A stretch of DNA of 41,817 nucleotides from contig NZ_GL890775.1 in NCBI RefSeq assembly GCF_000211415.1, positions 68,943 to 110,759 on the forward strand, in the 5' to 3' direction. Shown here piece after piece: positions 8,111 to 16,271 of this stretch; position 1 is the stretch's first letter; the number at the start of each line of letters is the position of its first letter. This DNA is from Enterobacter mori LMG 25706. GTDB lineage: Bacteria > Pseudomonadota > Gammaproteobacteria > Enterobacterales > Enterobacteriaceae. A model generated the notes under the pieces. That model did not search any database. It worked only from the letters and a program-made list of their open reading frames with translations, and had not been told where the DNA came from. Made by a program: the position numbers and the translations under genes.

Positions 8111-8113
8111 TCA

Positions 8114-8707
8114 ATGCATAACGATGAGAATTATAAAAAATGGGCGAGAATATTAGAGCCAAAAGCATTAAAGGAAAGAGTTATTTCTTATTCTATTTTT
8201 ATTGCATCCTTTGAACTTCTAAAAGAAATTGTAATTGGAAAGTTAGAGCGCTTTTACTTAAGTTTTGGAAACGAAGATGAATTCGTAGAGTACAGGGAAA
8301 AAGTTTTAAATAGAAATAACAGTAGGCTTTATGCATCGATAAGCTGGTTGACGGAACATAACGCTTTAGAACAGTGTGATATCGAAACATTTGAACGCCT
8401 AAAAAAAATCAGGAATAAACTTTCTCATGAAATGTTTGATTTAATTCCTGAGGCTGATTTACTTAATGTAACCGATGAGATTAATACAATAATTTCTCTC
8501 ACACGAAAGATTGAGTTATGGTGGTTTTATAATCTTGATATGGCCATTGACCCAGATAGCTATCCCGCAGATCTGGATCTTGATGAAGTGATGCCTATGA
8601 CCGTACTTCTCTTACAGGTCATGCGCGAAGTTGCGTTAGGAGATGAGCAGGCTGCTCACAATATGTTTGTCGAGTTTACCCGCAACTACAAGAGAGACCA
8701 TACTTGA
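8114..8707 (+). CDS. HEPN-like protein partnered with the reverse transcriptase
   Basis: The protein is 197 residues, predicted mostly helical, with no signal peptide or clear membrane span. Residues 97-107 read KKIRNKLSHEM. Arg100-Asn-Lys-Leu-Ser-His105 fits the Rx4-6H active site of HEPN ribonucleases, including the polar residue after Arg. Many HEPN proteins are RNA-cutting toxins in abortive infection or toxin-antitoxin systems. The start lies three bases after the RT stop, with AAGGG upstream, so translation is probably coupled. The C-terminal quarter is acidic (PADLDLDEVMP), which could be a regulatory or contact surface. It most likely supplies or controls the lethal step of the RT system. 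The RNase assignment rests on one motif. Confidence 0.65.
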   Translation: MHNDENYKKWARILEPKALKERVISYSIFIASFELLKEIVIGKLERFYLSFGNEDEFVEYREKVLNRNNSRLYASISWLTEHNALEQCDIETFERLKKIRNKLSHEMFDLIPEADLLNVTDEINTIISLTRKIELWWFYNLDMAIDPDSYPADLDLDEVMPMTVLLLQVMREVALGDEQAAHNMFVEFTRNYKRDHT

Positions 8708-8711
8708 TCAT

Positions 8712-8746
8712 AATGCCCCTAAGCAGTAACCCATCGGGGGCATTTT
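8712..8746 (+). terminator. Terminator of the RT-HEPN operon
   Basis: AATGCCCC (8712-8719) pairs perfectly with GGGGCATT (8737-8744) across a 17-base loop and is followed by TT. It starts five bases after the HEPN gene stop. Confidence 0.75.
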
Positions 8747-8791
8747 GAAGGTGCGTAAATTAAAAATATAATAAAAACAATTGGTTAGATT

Positions 8792-8818
8792 GGCGTTTTT
8801 GCGCCTATTATCTTTTTA
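8792..8818 (+). terminator. Weak terminator-like hairpin
   Basis: GGCG (8792-8795) and CGCC (8802-8805) enclose TTTTTG, and a TATTATCTTTTT tract follows. It could back up the operon terminator before the oppositely oriented catA-like gene. The stem is short. Confidence 0.35.
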
Positions 8819-8881
8819 ACGCAGCCTTCTGACAATCAAATAAATGACATTTTCCCCCTTGTCAAAGAGATTTATGGCAAC

Positions 8882-9559
8882 TCAGCCATTACATCCCACT
8901 GACAGCTCCGGCAAACCATCACACATCTCCTGCAACTCATTAAACATCCTTGCCACATGGAAACCATCGCACACGGAATGATGGACCTGTACCGCCATAG
9001 GCAACAACACTTTCCCATCCTGCTCGTAGTATTTTCCAAACGTGAACATAGGGGAGAAGAAATTCTTCATGTGCGCAATGTTCATAGTAAAGTTAGTAAA
9101 CGTTACCCAGGGAATTGACGATACGAAAAAGACATTTTCCCGTGACTCTTCTTTCGGCCAGTAAGAAAGGTTATTGCCATAGCGCGCAACGTCTTCTGCA
9201 TAGGTGTTCTGGAAGTGTTGCATATTGCCGTCGTAGTGGCTCCACAATGACGAAAAGGTCTCCGTTTCGGGATGGAAAATGGTATAGCTTGGATGGATTT
9301 CATTCCATATAACCAGCTCATTGTCCTTCATGGCCATACGGAATTCCGGATGCCGGTTCATGATTTTAGAAAGGAGGAAAATAATCGTCGGGTAAAACTT
9401 CCAGCCGACCTCTTTGATATGTTTTCGCAGCACGGTAATGTCGATCAGAACCGTTTGGTTAATTGTACACTCAGCAAATGACTGGAATACCTCAAAATGT
9501 TCTTTCCTTGCCCAACGAGATAAATCAACAGGCGTATATTCCGGCATTGTCTTTTTCAT
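8882..9559 (-). CDS. catA: Type A chloramphenicol O-acetyltransferase
   Basis: The enzyme transfers acetyl from acetyl-CoA to the 3-hydroxyl of chloramphenicol, inactivating it in the cytoplasm. It is 225 residues, close to CatA proteins (about 215-220). It shows the family landmarks [32 protein letters not shown] and the active-site block [11 protein letters not shown], with catalytic His194 and structural Asp198. The start has AAAGGG seven bases upstream. No transposase, integron or other resistance gene is nearby, so it looks like a resident chromosomal cat gene rather than a recent transposon cargo. No attenuator leader peptide is visible. It lies 56 bases behind the GGDEF-EAL gene in the same direction. 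I use catA as a family-level symbol and cannot name the subtype. Confidence 0.92.
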   Translation of the reverse strand: MKKTMPEYTPVDLSRWARKEHFEVFQSFAECTINQTVLIDITVLRKHIKEVGWKFYPTIIFLLSKIMNRHPEFRMAMKDNELVIWNEIHPSYTIFHPETETFSSLWSHYDGNMQHFQNTYAEDVARYGNNLSYWPKEESRENVFFVSSIPWVTFTNFTMNIAHMKNFFSPMFTFGKYYEQDGKVLLPMAVQVHHSVCDGFHVARMFNELQEMCDGLPELSVGCNG

Positions 9560-9591
9560 TTTTAACCCTTTGATTATTAAAATGGATTTAG

Positions 9592-9619
9592 GTCATAAAC
9601 AGCCCTAACACCCATTCAA
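9592..9619 (-). promoter_or_regulatory. Candidate promoter of the cat gene
   Basis: On the minus strand TTGAAT (9614-9619) and TATGAC (9592-9597) are separated by 16 bases. The -35 element overlaps the stop codon of the GGDEF-EAL gene. This would let the cat gene be expressed independently. By-eye match only. Confidence 0.3.
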
Positions 9620-11547
9620 CTGCACCTGATTACCTCGTTAACCTCAGGCTGAGGTTTTCCGAACAGGTATCCCTGCACGAGATCGCAGCCAAGCACCTGA
9701 AGACGTTCAAGCTGCTCTTCGGTTTCAACGCCTTCAGCAATGACCCGCATATTGAGGCTCTTGGCCATGCCGGTAATCAATTTAACGATATTCAGTGCTT
9801 CATTTTGCGTGGATATAGAATTCACAAAGGATTTGTCTATTTTGATTTTGTCAAAATTCAGTTCACTCAGTCTTGAGAGTGAAGAATATCCCGTCCCGAA
9901 ATCATCGATAGAAATTTTTACCCCCAACGATCTCAGCTTTTTAAGAATACTGATCGGCATGTTGCTGTCGCTGAAGAGCGAAGACTCGGTAACCTCTAGC
10001 TCAAGGCGGTTAGCCGGTAGTCCTGTCTCTTTTAGAATGGACTGCACCATCGTCGTAAACGATTTGCTGCCCAACTGAATCGGTGAGACATTCACAGAAA
10101 TTCTCGCCGGAACGGCCCAGGAAACCGCTTCACGGCAGGCAATCTCAAGCACAATTTTGCCAATTTCATTGATCTTGCCGGTTTTTTCGGCAACGGAGAT
10201 GAAGCTATCCGGCGACAGAATTCCCCTCACAGGGTGTTTCCAGCGAATAAGCGCTTCATAGCCGTAAATTTCATTGCTGAATGAATCGACAATAGGCTGG
10301 TAATAAACAACGAACTCATTGTTATCAAGTGCCAGCGCCATATCATGTTCGAGGGTTCTGCTTTCCTGCAATTTTTGCAGCATCCACTGACGGAAGACTT
10401 TTATCTGCTGTGAACCCTCTTTTTTGGCCTCGTAGAGCGCCAGATCGGCAAATTTATAAAGATAATCAGAGCGCCGTTCATTATCAGATAAAACGATACC
10501 CACACAGGTGGCAATTTTTATCAGTTGGTTATTAATGGTATAGGGCTGGCTAATATGATTACTGATTTCTTTTGCGCGCGAAACGGCTGCCGTTTCGGTG
10601 AGGCCACTCGACAGAAGGGCAAATTCGTCTCCGCCCAAACGGTAAAAGGTATCAGTGGCACTGCTCATTGAGGTGAGCCGTCTGGACACCTGATTCAACA
10701 GTAAATCACCGGCATCATGGCCATAGGTATCGTTGACCTCTTTGAACCGATCTAAATCAAATAACATCACCGTGACAGGGATGTGGTTTTTGTCTGCCTG
10801 AAGATTAATTTTGCTGAGATCGTCCCAGAAGAAAAGGCGGTTTTTCATGCCGGTCAGGGAATCATGATAAACATCATACTCCAGCTTCGCGTTCTGTATT
10901 TGCAGCTTTTCTTTTGATATCTGAAGTTCGTCAGCAAGGCTTTTAACCTGCATGTGTGCTTTAAGAATGTTTTTATTCTGGTAGATCATTAAGAACCCCA
11001 GAATAAAGCTTAATATCACCAGAAGTAATGAAAGTGCAGAATAGATATAATAGAGTATTTGTATTTTTCTATTGGATTCATTAATCGTATTAATATCTTT
11101 TGTTAACGCACTTGAAGAGAGTTGGCTGAGTGGCGCGTCGAGCAGATGCATATTAGACAAATATTTTTTTAACTCTGCATGGCTCATTTTTTCCAGATGA
11201 CTATCCAGATAAGAAAGTATTTCTTCCAGGCGCGCAGCGAGCGCCTGATGCGTTTTATCGCTTTCAATATAGCGACCTAAATCTCCCCCCTTCATTAACT
11301 CACCCTGGCTGAGCATAATTTCGAGGCGCATGCGGGCCTGGTCTATCGTAACCTCATCGGTATCGGTTGCGTACAGACCAAGCCATGATTCAAATCGGTA
11401 ATACTCTGATACCAGTTGAGCCACGGACCAGGACTCAGTGTAGTGAGTCAGTTTTTGCAACTCTTGCTGACGATCGTAAACAAGAAATGCAATGTATCCT
11501 GTCGTGATAAAAAGAGAAAAAATGATACCAACCAGTATCCTGTTCAT
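9616..11547 (-). CDS. Membrane GGDEF-EAL cyclic-di-GMP protein
   Basis: The protein is 643 residues. A first membrane span at about residues 5-23 and a second at about 165-190 bracket a periplasmic helical sensor. A coiled linker is followed by a GGDEF domain (about 225-385) with intact RLGGDEFAL but no RxxD inhibitory site upstream, and an EAL domain (about 400-640). The EAL domain keeps the metal and catalytic set: YEALIRW, NVSP, EVTES, DDFGTGYSS, KIDKSF, EGVET and QGYLFG. It should therefore hydrolyse c-di-GMP, and the cyclase half may be active or act as a GTP sensor. GGGAG lies six bases before ATG 11547. It follows a secreted molybdopterin-fold gene by 17 bases, so the two form an operon and the secreted protein may be its periplasmic signal partner. 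Confidence 0.9.
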   Translation of the reverse strand: MNRILVGIIFSLFITTGYIAFLVYDRQQELQKLTHYTESWSVAQLVSEYYRFESWLGLYATDTDEVTIDQARMRLEIMLSQGELMKGGDLGRYIESDKTHQALAARLEEILSYLDSHLEKMSHAELKKYLSNMHLLDAPLSQLSSSALTKDINTINESNRKIQILYYIYSALSLLLVILSFILGFLMIYQNKNILKAHMQVKSLADELQISKEKLQIQNAKLEYDVYHDSLTGMKNRLFFWDDLSKINLQADKNHIPVTVMLFDLDRFKEVNDTYGHDAGDLLLNQVSRRLTSMSSATDTFYRLGGDEFALLSSGLTETAAVSRAKEISNHISQPYTINNQLIKIATCVGIVLSDNERRSDYLYKFADLALYEAKKEGSQQIKVFRQWMLQKLQESRTLEHDMALALDNNEFVVYYQPIVDSFSNEIYGYEALIRWKHPVRGILSPDSFISVAEKTGKINEIGKIVLEIACREAVSWAVPARISVNVSPIQLGSKSFTTMVQSILKETGLPANRLELEVTESSLFSDSNMPISILKKLRSLGVKISIDDFGTGYSSLSRLSELNFDKIKIDKSFVNSISTQNEALNIVKLITGMAKSLNMRVIAEGVETEEQLERLQVLGCDLVQGYLFGKPQPEVNEVIRCS

Positions 11548-11564
11548 TATGTTCTCCCGAACTG

Positions 11565-12059
11565 CTATTCAATCTTCATTTTGCTAACCTGCCATGCCGA
11601 GCGCGAGTAATAAATCTGATTATTCAATTCAGGAAGACTGTCATAAGGGTAAACAATGAATGATGGGCCTTTATCGCGAATGCGCATATATTCGCCATTG
11701 ATCTTTAAAGCAAGTATGGCATTGTATTTTTTAAAGTCGCTGAGAGGGATCTCGGTAGCGTAATCATTGAGCGCAATAACATTAACGACAGAACCCTTCG
11801 CGCCAACATAATCCATGAGTTTGCCCATTGGGACACCCTCAAATTTTGTACGACCAGTGTACCAGGGAGATGTCGTCTCAAAACTCACCATACCCAGTTT
11901 TTCAAGGCTGGCGAGATCAAACACTGCTTTTCCCTCTTCATTGGTATTTTCTATATTACCGTAAATCGTCAAAATGGGTTTTCCAACGGGTTTTGGCAGT
12001 TCGCCAGCCCAGGCTAAACTCTGTACCAGACAGCATACCAACATTAGGGTTAATCGCAT
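11565..12059 (-). CDS. Secreted molybdopterin-binding-fold protein lacking the Mo-ligand Cys
   Basis: The protein is 164 residues. Residues 1-18 (MRLTLMLVCCLVQSLAWA) are a Sec signal peptide. The mature part (LTIYGNIENTNEEGKAVFDL, then FEGVPMGKLMDYVG, then KGPSFIVYPYDSLPEL) resembles the sulfite-oxidase-type molybdopterin-binding domain. The mature chain has no cysteine, so the residue that binds molybdenum in true SUOX enzymes is absent, and it is probably a ligand-binding or sensory version. The start is set by GGAGG five bases before ATG 12059. The GTG 12 bases upstream lies inside that ribosome site and is rejected. It is first in an operon with the GGDEF-EAL gene, a pairing I believe recurs in other proteobacteria. 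Confidence 0.7.
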   Translation of the reverse strand: MRLTLMLVCCLVQSLAWAGELPKPVGKPILTIYGNIENTNEEGKAVFDLASLEKLGMVSFETTSPWYTGRTKFEGVPMGKLMDYVGAKGSVVNVIALNDYATEIPLSDFKKYNAILALKINGEYMRIRDKGPSFIVYPYDSLPELNNQIYYSRSAWQVSKMKIE

Positions 12060-12377
12060 TATGGCCTCCACTTTTGAACAGAAGTATAAGAATTATAATT
12101 TAGATATCACACTAGTTTTTATATTTTGTTGATGAACAATGATTTTTACAGAACATGGCTCATGTAAATGCTGTAAAATCAATTGGTTATGTTTTTCGGA
12201 GACAGGGTGAACGCAGGGAGAGCTACGCTTAAGTTTTTGAATCAAGACAACGTGGTTTGAAGAAGCGCTCATACATTTAAAAATCGATCGCTTTAATTGA
12301 TTAATATTTTCTCAGAGCGGATATTTTACAGGCAGGGAAAAGCCGGCTTTGCAGGCCGGACTTTATTAGCGTCGGTT
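12060..12377 (-). promoter_or_regulatory. Intergenic region with a candidate promoter for the molybdopterin-fold/GGDEF-EAL operon
   Basis: This 318-base gap holds no ORF that I can support. On the minus strand TATAAT occurs at 12092-12097, 33 bases before the start at 12059, in very AT-rich DNA, with no clear -35. The right-hand end contains the terminator of the catalase/b561 pair, listed separately. Confidence 0.4.
12339..12362 (-). terminator. Terminator of the catalase/b561 operon
   Basis: On the minus strand CCGGC-CTGCAAA-GCCGG is followed by CTTTTCCC, 16 bases after the b561 stop codon. It is a short GC-rich stem with a brief T-run. Confidence 0.65.
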
Positions 12378-12962
12378 TCAGGACTTCTGCGTTGGTTTTC
12401 TCACAGACTTGCCGCTTTTTGCCATGCTGGCAAAAACGCAGTCGCGATAGATCCACGCATGGACTAACGCTGCCGAGATATGCGCCAGCACAACAGCAAA
12501 GAGCAATTTTGCCAGAAGGCTATGTGCGTCGTGGCACCATGCATAGAGTGCCGGACTCGTCGGTACAATGGGAGGAAGGTTAATTCCATTAAACATTATG
12601 ACCGGCGCACCTGCGGCCGAGACTTGTGCCCAGCCTAATAATGGCATGCTTAGCATTAATGCATACAACACCCAGTGTGAGGCCTTTGCGGCAAGCGTTT
12701 GCCAGTATGGCATCTCAACAGGAAGTGGCGGTGTCCGGCTAACGATCCGGTTGATCAGGCGAATCAGTGCCAGCAGCAAAATAGCGATACCCAATGGGCG
12801 ATGCAGATTTATCAACTCAATCCGGTGATGTAATGATGTCATCACGGCGGCACCGATGAATAACATGGCCAGGATCATCGCCGCCATAAGCCAGTGCAGG
12901 CCACGCGCCAGGGTATTAAAATGCTGAGGTGCTTTATCCTGTCTGCTTTTATTGGAATTCAT
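12378..12962 (-). CDS. Cytochrome b561 family protein
   Basis: This 194-residue inner-membrane di-heme b cytochrome belongs to the bacterial CybB/YodB/YceJ type and passes electrons between quinol and a periplasmic partner. Four hydrophobic spans are visible at about residues 22-43, 56-74, 92-112 and 154-174. Candidate heme-ligand histidines are HW in RGLHWLM (span 1), the LHRPLG His, the ASHWVLY His and the LAHISAALVH pair. Its start overlaps the catalase-like gene stop by four bases (ATGA), so the two are translated together. The pairing suggests it feeds electrons to the periplasmic catalase-fold peroxidase. Confidence 0.88.
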   Translation of the reverse strand: MNSNKSRQDKAPQHFNTLARGLHWLMAAMILAMLFIGAAVMTSLHHRIELINLHRPLGIAILLLALIRLINRIVSRTPPLPVEMPYWQTLAAKASHWVLYALMLSMPLLGWAQVSAAGAPVIMFNGINLPPIVPTSPALYAWCHDAHSLLAKLLFAVVLAHISAALVHAWIYRDCVFASMAKSGKSVRKPTQKS

Positions 12963-14032
12963 TTTTCCTCCTGCTTTTGAACCGCTTCGGTCGCTTTTCC
13001 ATAGCCGATTTCCCGCTCACGGCGACTAAAAGAGTGCGAGTAGGCGCCAGAACGGGCATTCAGGACGGGATCGTCAGATACCTCTACACCCGCAGGAACG
13101 ATTGAGGGATCAAAGTTAACGTCGCGGCAGGGCCCCTCTGCTTGCGCCTCGACGCGGGTCACTTCCAGCGTACCGGCCACAACTTGCTTACGTTCGTTCG
13201 GCCATGGTTGAGAAGGATCATCCACCGGATCGCCCGGTTGTGCGAGTTGCAATACCATATCCCAGTAGATGGGTTTCTGAGCCAGTCGCTGGCCGATGCT
13301 TTCGAACAGGAAGTCATGATCGACCTTCTGCCGTATTGTCTCATCCAGCGGCATAAACGGATCGTGCGGGCGCATCATCCAGCGTACCGGCTGTTTATGG
13401 CCTTGAGCGTCTACAAGGTAAAAAGCATTAATGCTGTTAAACGTCGCACCGGAAAAGCTACCGGGAGCCGGAGTTTGTGCCGCCCACGCGAGGTATTTCT
13501 TTGCTTCAGGGTACGCTTTTAAAAATGCAGCAAGGCGCTGTGGATCCGGTTTGCCGGTGGACTCATCTACCGCGAGCGCTTTTGGCATCGCGAGGAAACC
13601 TTCAGGATCCCGTGTTGCGAAGAAAGGCACGTTGTTCATTGCCATACGCCATTGCTGTTTGTCGTCCGTTTTAAGCAACAGCGCCATGCTCAGCGTTTTC
13701 GTAGAGGTGTCCGCGGCATGAGGGTTACCGGTGCCAATAGAGAATCGTCCTACAACGGGGGTTTTAGATTGGGAAAAGAGACGTGCGGTTGATAAAGACG
13801 ATGCGGCACCGTCTGGCGTGAACGTACCCGCAAAGCAGATGCCTTTGCCGTGCGCACGACGAAAGCCGGCAGGAAACGGTTTCGGTGTTTCTGACACTAA
13901 CGACTGACTGACGGTACGAGATCCGATCCATCCCGCAGTCCACGCAAATAGGGATGCTAATACCCCAGCTATGACAGCGATCGACGCCAGCGCTCCCCAG
14001 GTTTTTTTGGATTTGAAATCCAGCTTATACAT
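12959..14032 (-). CDS. Membrane-anchored catalase-family peroxidase
   Basis: The protein is 357 residues, the short SrpA-like catalase-fold family rather than a full-length catalase (about 480 or more). An N-terminal span at about residues 12-35 anchors it with the heme domain in the periplasm. The distal His is in RRAHGKG (His61), PVVGRFSIGTGNPHA and MNNVPFF match the heme pocket, and ARSGAYSHSF (Tyr about 331) fits the RxxxY proximal heme ligand. It probably uses peroxide to oxidise a substrate or disposes of peroxide with electrons from cytochrome b561, its overlapping neighbour. The ribosome site before ATG 14032 is weak (GGAAAA). Confidence 0.87.
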   Translation of the reverse strand: MYKLDFKSKKTWGALASIAVIAGVLASLFAWTAGWIGSRTVSQSLVSETPKPFPAGFRRAHGKGICFAGTFTPDGAASSLSTARLFSQSKTPVVGRFSIGTGNPHAADTSTKTLSMALLLKTDDKQQWRMAMNNVPFFATRDPEGFLAMPKALAVDESTGKPDPQRLAAFLKAYPEAKKYLAWAAQTPAPGSFSGATFNSINAFYLVDAQGHKQPVRWMMRPHDPFMPLDETIRQKVDHDFLFESIGQRLAQKPIYWDMVLQLAQPGDPVDDPSQPWPNERKQVVAGTLEVTRVEAQAEGPCRDVNFDPSIVPAGVEVSDDPVLNARSGAYSHSFSRREREIGYGKATEAVQKQEEK

Positions 14033-14374
14033 AGACGTTTTTCCATAGCAGAAATGTAATACCCGTCACGCCCAATAATGAAAGCGAAACATTCATTAAT
14101 TCAGAGGTAATAGAGAAGACGATTATGTGTAAATAATCGCAGTGGCACTTATGCTGAGAACGGATATATTCGTGTTAAGTATTTTATCGAACAGGTCACG
14201 GTTCTTTTCGAGTATATAAGCCAGGCAGGCAAAAAAAAGAATATCACGAAAAGTTTATACTTTGCGGCTGAGGGGGGGCGGTTTAAGCTTAGCGCTTAGC
14301 GCCCTGCTCGTGCCCTGGCAGCATTGAAGCGACTCGAGGTAAATATCTGCTCCCCTTCTGAAACTATTGGCCGG
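14033..14374. other. Intergenic region without a recognisable gene
   Basis: This 342-base region lies between the catalase-like gene start and the diguanylate cyclase stop. It contains AT-rich DNA suited to a minus-strand promoter for the catalase/b561 pair, and a GC-rich patch with overlapping TTAGCGCTTA/AGCGCC palindromes at about 14285-14305 that could end the cyclase transcript but has no T-run. I see no ORF with a ribosome site. Confidence 0.4.
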
Positions 14375-16159
14375 CTAACCCGCTTCCAGCATCCCAAAGC
14401 TCACAATCCGCGAGCGGCCTAGCTCTTTCGCCCGATACAAGGCCACGTCTGCAGCGCGCAGCAGGCTGTCACTCTGGGCATGTTGCGGGTAGCTGGCGAT
14501 ACCAATGGATACATCCACCGGACCAATCTCGGTCAGCCCATAGCGAAGCGACAGCTCATGCACGCCGTTGTAAATTTTCTGCGCACAGGCATGCGCTTCT
14601 TCTTCATCGGCACCGGAAAGAAGAACCAGGAACTCTTCGCCACCGTAGCGGAAGGCCATACCCGTATTATGCGTGGCGCGCTGAACAACCGACGCCACGC
14701 TTTTAATGACCTGGTCACCCGCTTCATGACCAAAGCGGTCATTAATGCTCTTGAAGTGATCGATGTCGATCATCAGGCAGCTTACCGGTTGCTCGCTTCG
14801 CATGGCCTGCGCCATTTGCGTCCGCAACGTATCTTCCAGGTGATGACGGTTACGCAAACCCGTGAGCGGGTCGAAGAGCGCTTTTTCCAGTAGAGCATCG
14901 CGTAGCTTCTGGTTGGCCAGTGCCAGCCCCAGCGCTTCAGCCATAAGTTCAAGATAAGCGCGGGAGGGCGCGGTTTCAGGGGTGATGTTCTGGAAAGAGA
15001 GCAGGCCGATGGCTTCGCCCTGCGCAATGAGCGGAACGCACAGGGACGAGTGTGCTTGCGATTCTGGCAGGTGATAACAACCAATGTCCGGCTCACCGTT
15101 CACCGGGGGATGGCTCTGCCCGCGCCGGACGGCCCAGCATTCATCCGGATGGAATGCGGGTGTGTCACCCTCCGGGGACAACCATTCTGCTGCGCAGCGC
15201 ATCTGCCAGGGTTCGCGATCAAAAATATATAACCGCCCGGAAACGCCCGGCGCAATATTGGGCGCAAATAGCTCTGCCACATTAATAACGTCGGCGAGGT
15301 TTTCACAGCCCTGCAACCGCTGGGTCATACGAGCCAGCAGCGCGCGGATCGCCCAGTCGGCATCGCGCTCTTTTTCCAGCTGCTGTCGCACCAGCCCGTT
15401 CTCGCGGAAGATGCGGATGGCCTGGGCCATATCGCCTATTTCATCAATCTGGGTAAAGTTTGGCGTTTCAACGGCATAGTCCTGCGAAGCCAGCCGGTGT
15501 ACGACGTCGCTCAGCCGAACCACCGGGTGAAGCACACGACGCTTGAGAATAAAGCCCATCACGAACAGGAAGAGCAGGGCCGTGAGGCCGACCATCACTT
15601 CCGACACCGTGCGCAGTGCTTTCGATGTTTTGGTGGCCGCCTGTACGTCGGCAATGATGCGCTTATCCAGTATTTGGCGGAAATGATTAATCTGGCTCTG
15701 CGCGCGCTCCATCTCTTGTTCGTAGACAGGGCCATAAAGCAGGGCAACGGCCTGCTGTTGCTCGCCACGGGCTATGCTGTCGAGTGCGGTTTGCTGCTCG
15801 TCCTGCAGTTCCTCAATGATTTTTAAACCTTCCTGAAGCAGCATGAGTTCTTCGCCGGAGGCGCCGTTATCTTTTAACTGCACCAGATGATGCTCTATGC
15901 TTTTTAATTCGCTCTCTTTTTGCCGATATTCTTCCCGAATAGAGGGTTCTTTTTTGATGACGAACAGGCGCGCTAAATCAGAGAGCATCCAGGTATTTGT
16001 CTCGATCTCTTCCGTAAGTTGATCAAACACCTGCCGTTGCTTAACGGCCTGACGTTCAACGTTATCAGCGTTGGATGCCATGAGCATAACGATGCCAGAA
16101 GCGAGGGTCAGGCACACCGTGGCACCGTAGGCCCAGTTTGTGATCGTGGCGATTCGCAC
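14375..16159 (-). CDS. Membrane diguanylate cyclase with HAMP, GAF and GGDEF domains
   Basis: The protein is 594 residues. Span 1 (about 9-28) and span 2 (about 187-207) bracket a periplasmic four-helix-type sensor. They are followed by HAMP (about 208-262), a GAF domain (about 280-420, holding the SSLCVPLIAQGEAIGLLSF core) and GGDEF (about 430-590). The active site is FRYGGEEFLVLL, a functional GGEEF, with IDIDHFKSINDRFGHEAGD metal and substrate residues. The RxxD product-inhibition site is absent, so the enzyme is probably not feedback-limited in the usual way. The start is GTG 16159 with AAGGATC upstream. It makes cyclic di-GMP in response to an unknown signal. No phosphodiesterase domain is attached. 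Confidence 0.9.
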   Translation of the reverse strand: MRIATITNWAYGATVCLTLASGIVMLMASNADNVERQAVKQRQVFDQLTEEIETNTWMLSDLARLFVIKKEPSIREEYRQKESELKSIEHHLVQLKDNGASGEELMLLQEGLKIIEELQDEQQTALDSIARGEQQQAVALLYGPVYEQEMERAQSQINHFRQILDKRIIADVQAATKTSKALRTVSEVMVGLTALLFLFVMGFILKRRVLHPVVRLSDVVHRLASQDYAVETPNFTQIDEIGDMAQAIRIFRENGLVRQQLEKERDADWAIRALLARMTQRLQGCENLADVINVAELFAPNIAPGVSGRLYIFDREPWQMRCAAEWLSPEGDTPAFHPDECWAVRRGQSHPPVNGEPDIGCYHLPESQAHSSLCVPLIAQGEAIGLLSFQNITPETAPSRAYLELMAEALGLALANQKLRDALLEKALFDPLTGLRNRHHLEDTLRTQMAQAMRSEQPVSCLMIDIDHFKSINDRFGHEAGDQVIKSVASVVQRATHNTGMAFRYGGEEFLVLLSGADEEEAHACAQKIYNGVHELSLRYGLTEIGPVDVSIGIASYPQHAQSDSLLRAADVALYRAKELGRSRIVSFGMLEAG

Positions 16160-16229
16160 CTGTGGGATCCTTCTACGACAAGAGTGGGGAGGCGTTTTTC
16201 AAATTATAGAAAATGTTTGATTTAGCGTG

Positions 16230-16255
16230 AAAAGAAAGGCGGCAATGAGCCGCCT
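16230..16255 (-). terminator. Terminator after the AI-2E family gene
   Basis: On the minus strand GGCGGC-TCATT-GCCGCC (16254 to 16238) is followed by TTTCTTTT. It starts 17 bases after the stop at 16272 and separates that gene from the diguanylate cyclase. Confidence 0.85.
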
Positions 16256-16271
16256 GGAATGAAGAGAAACA

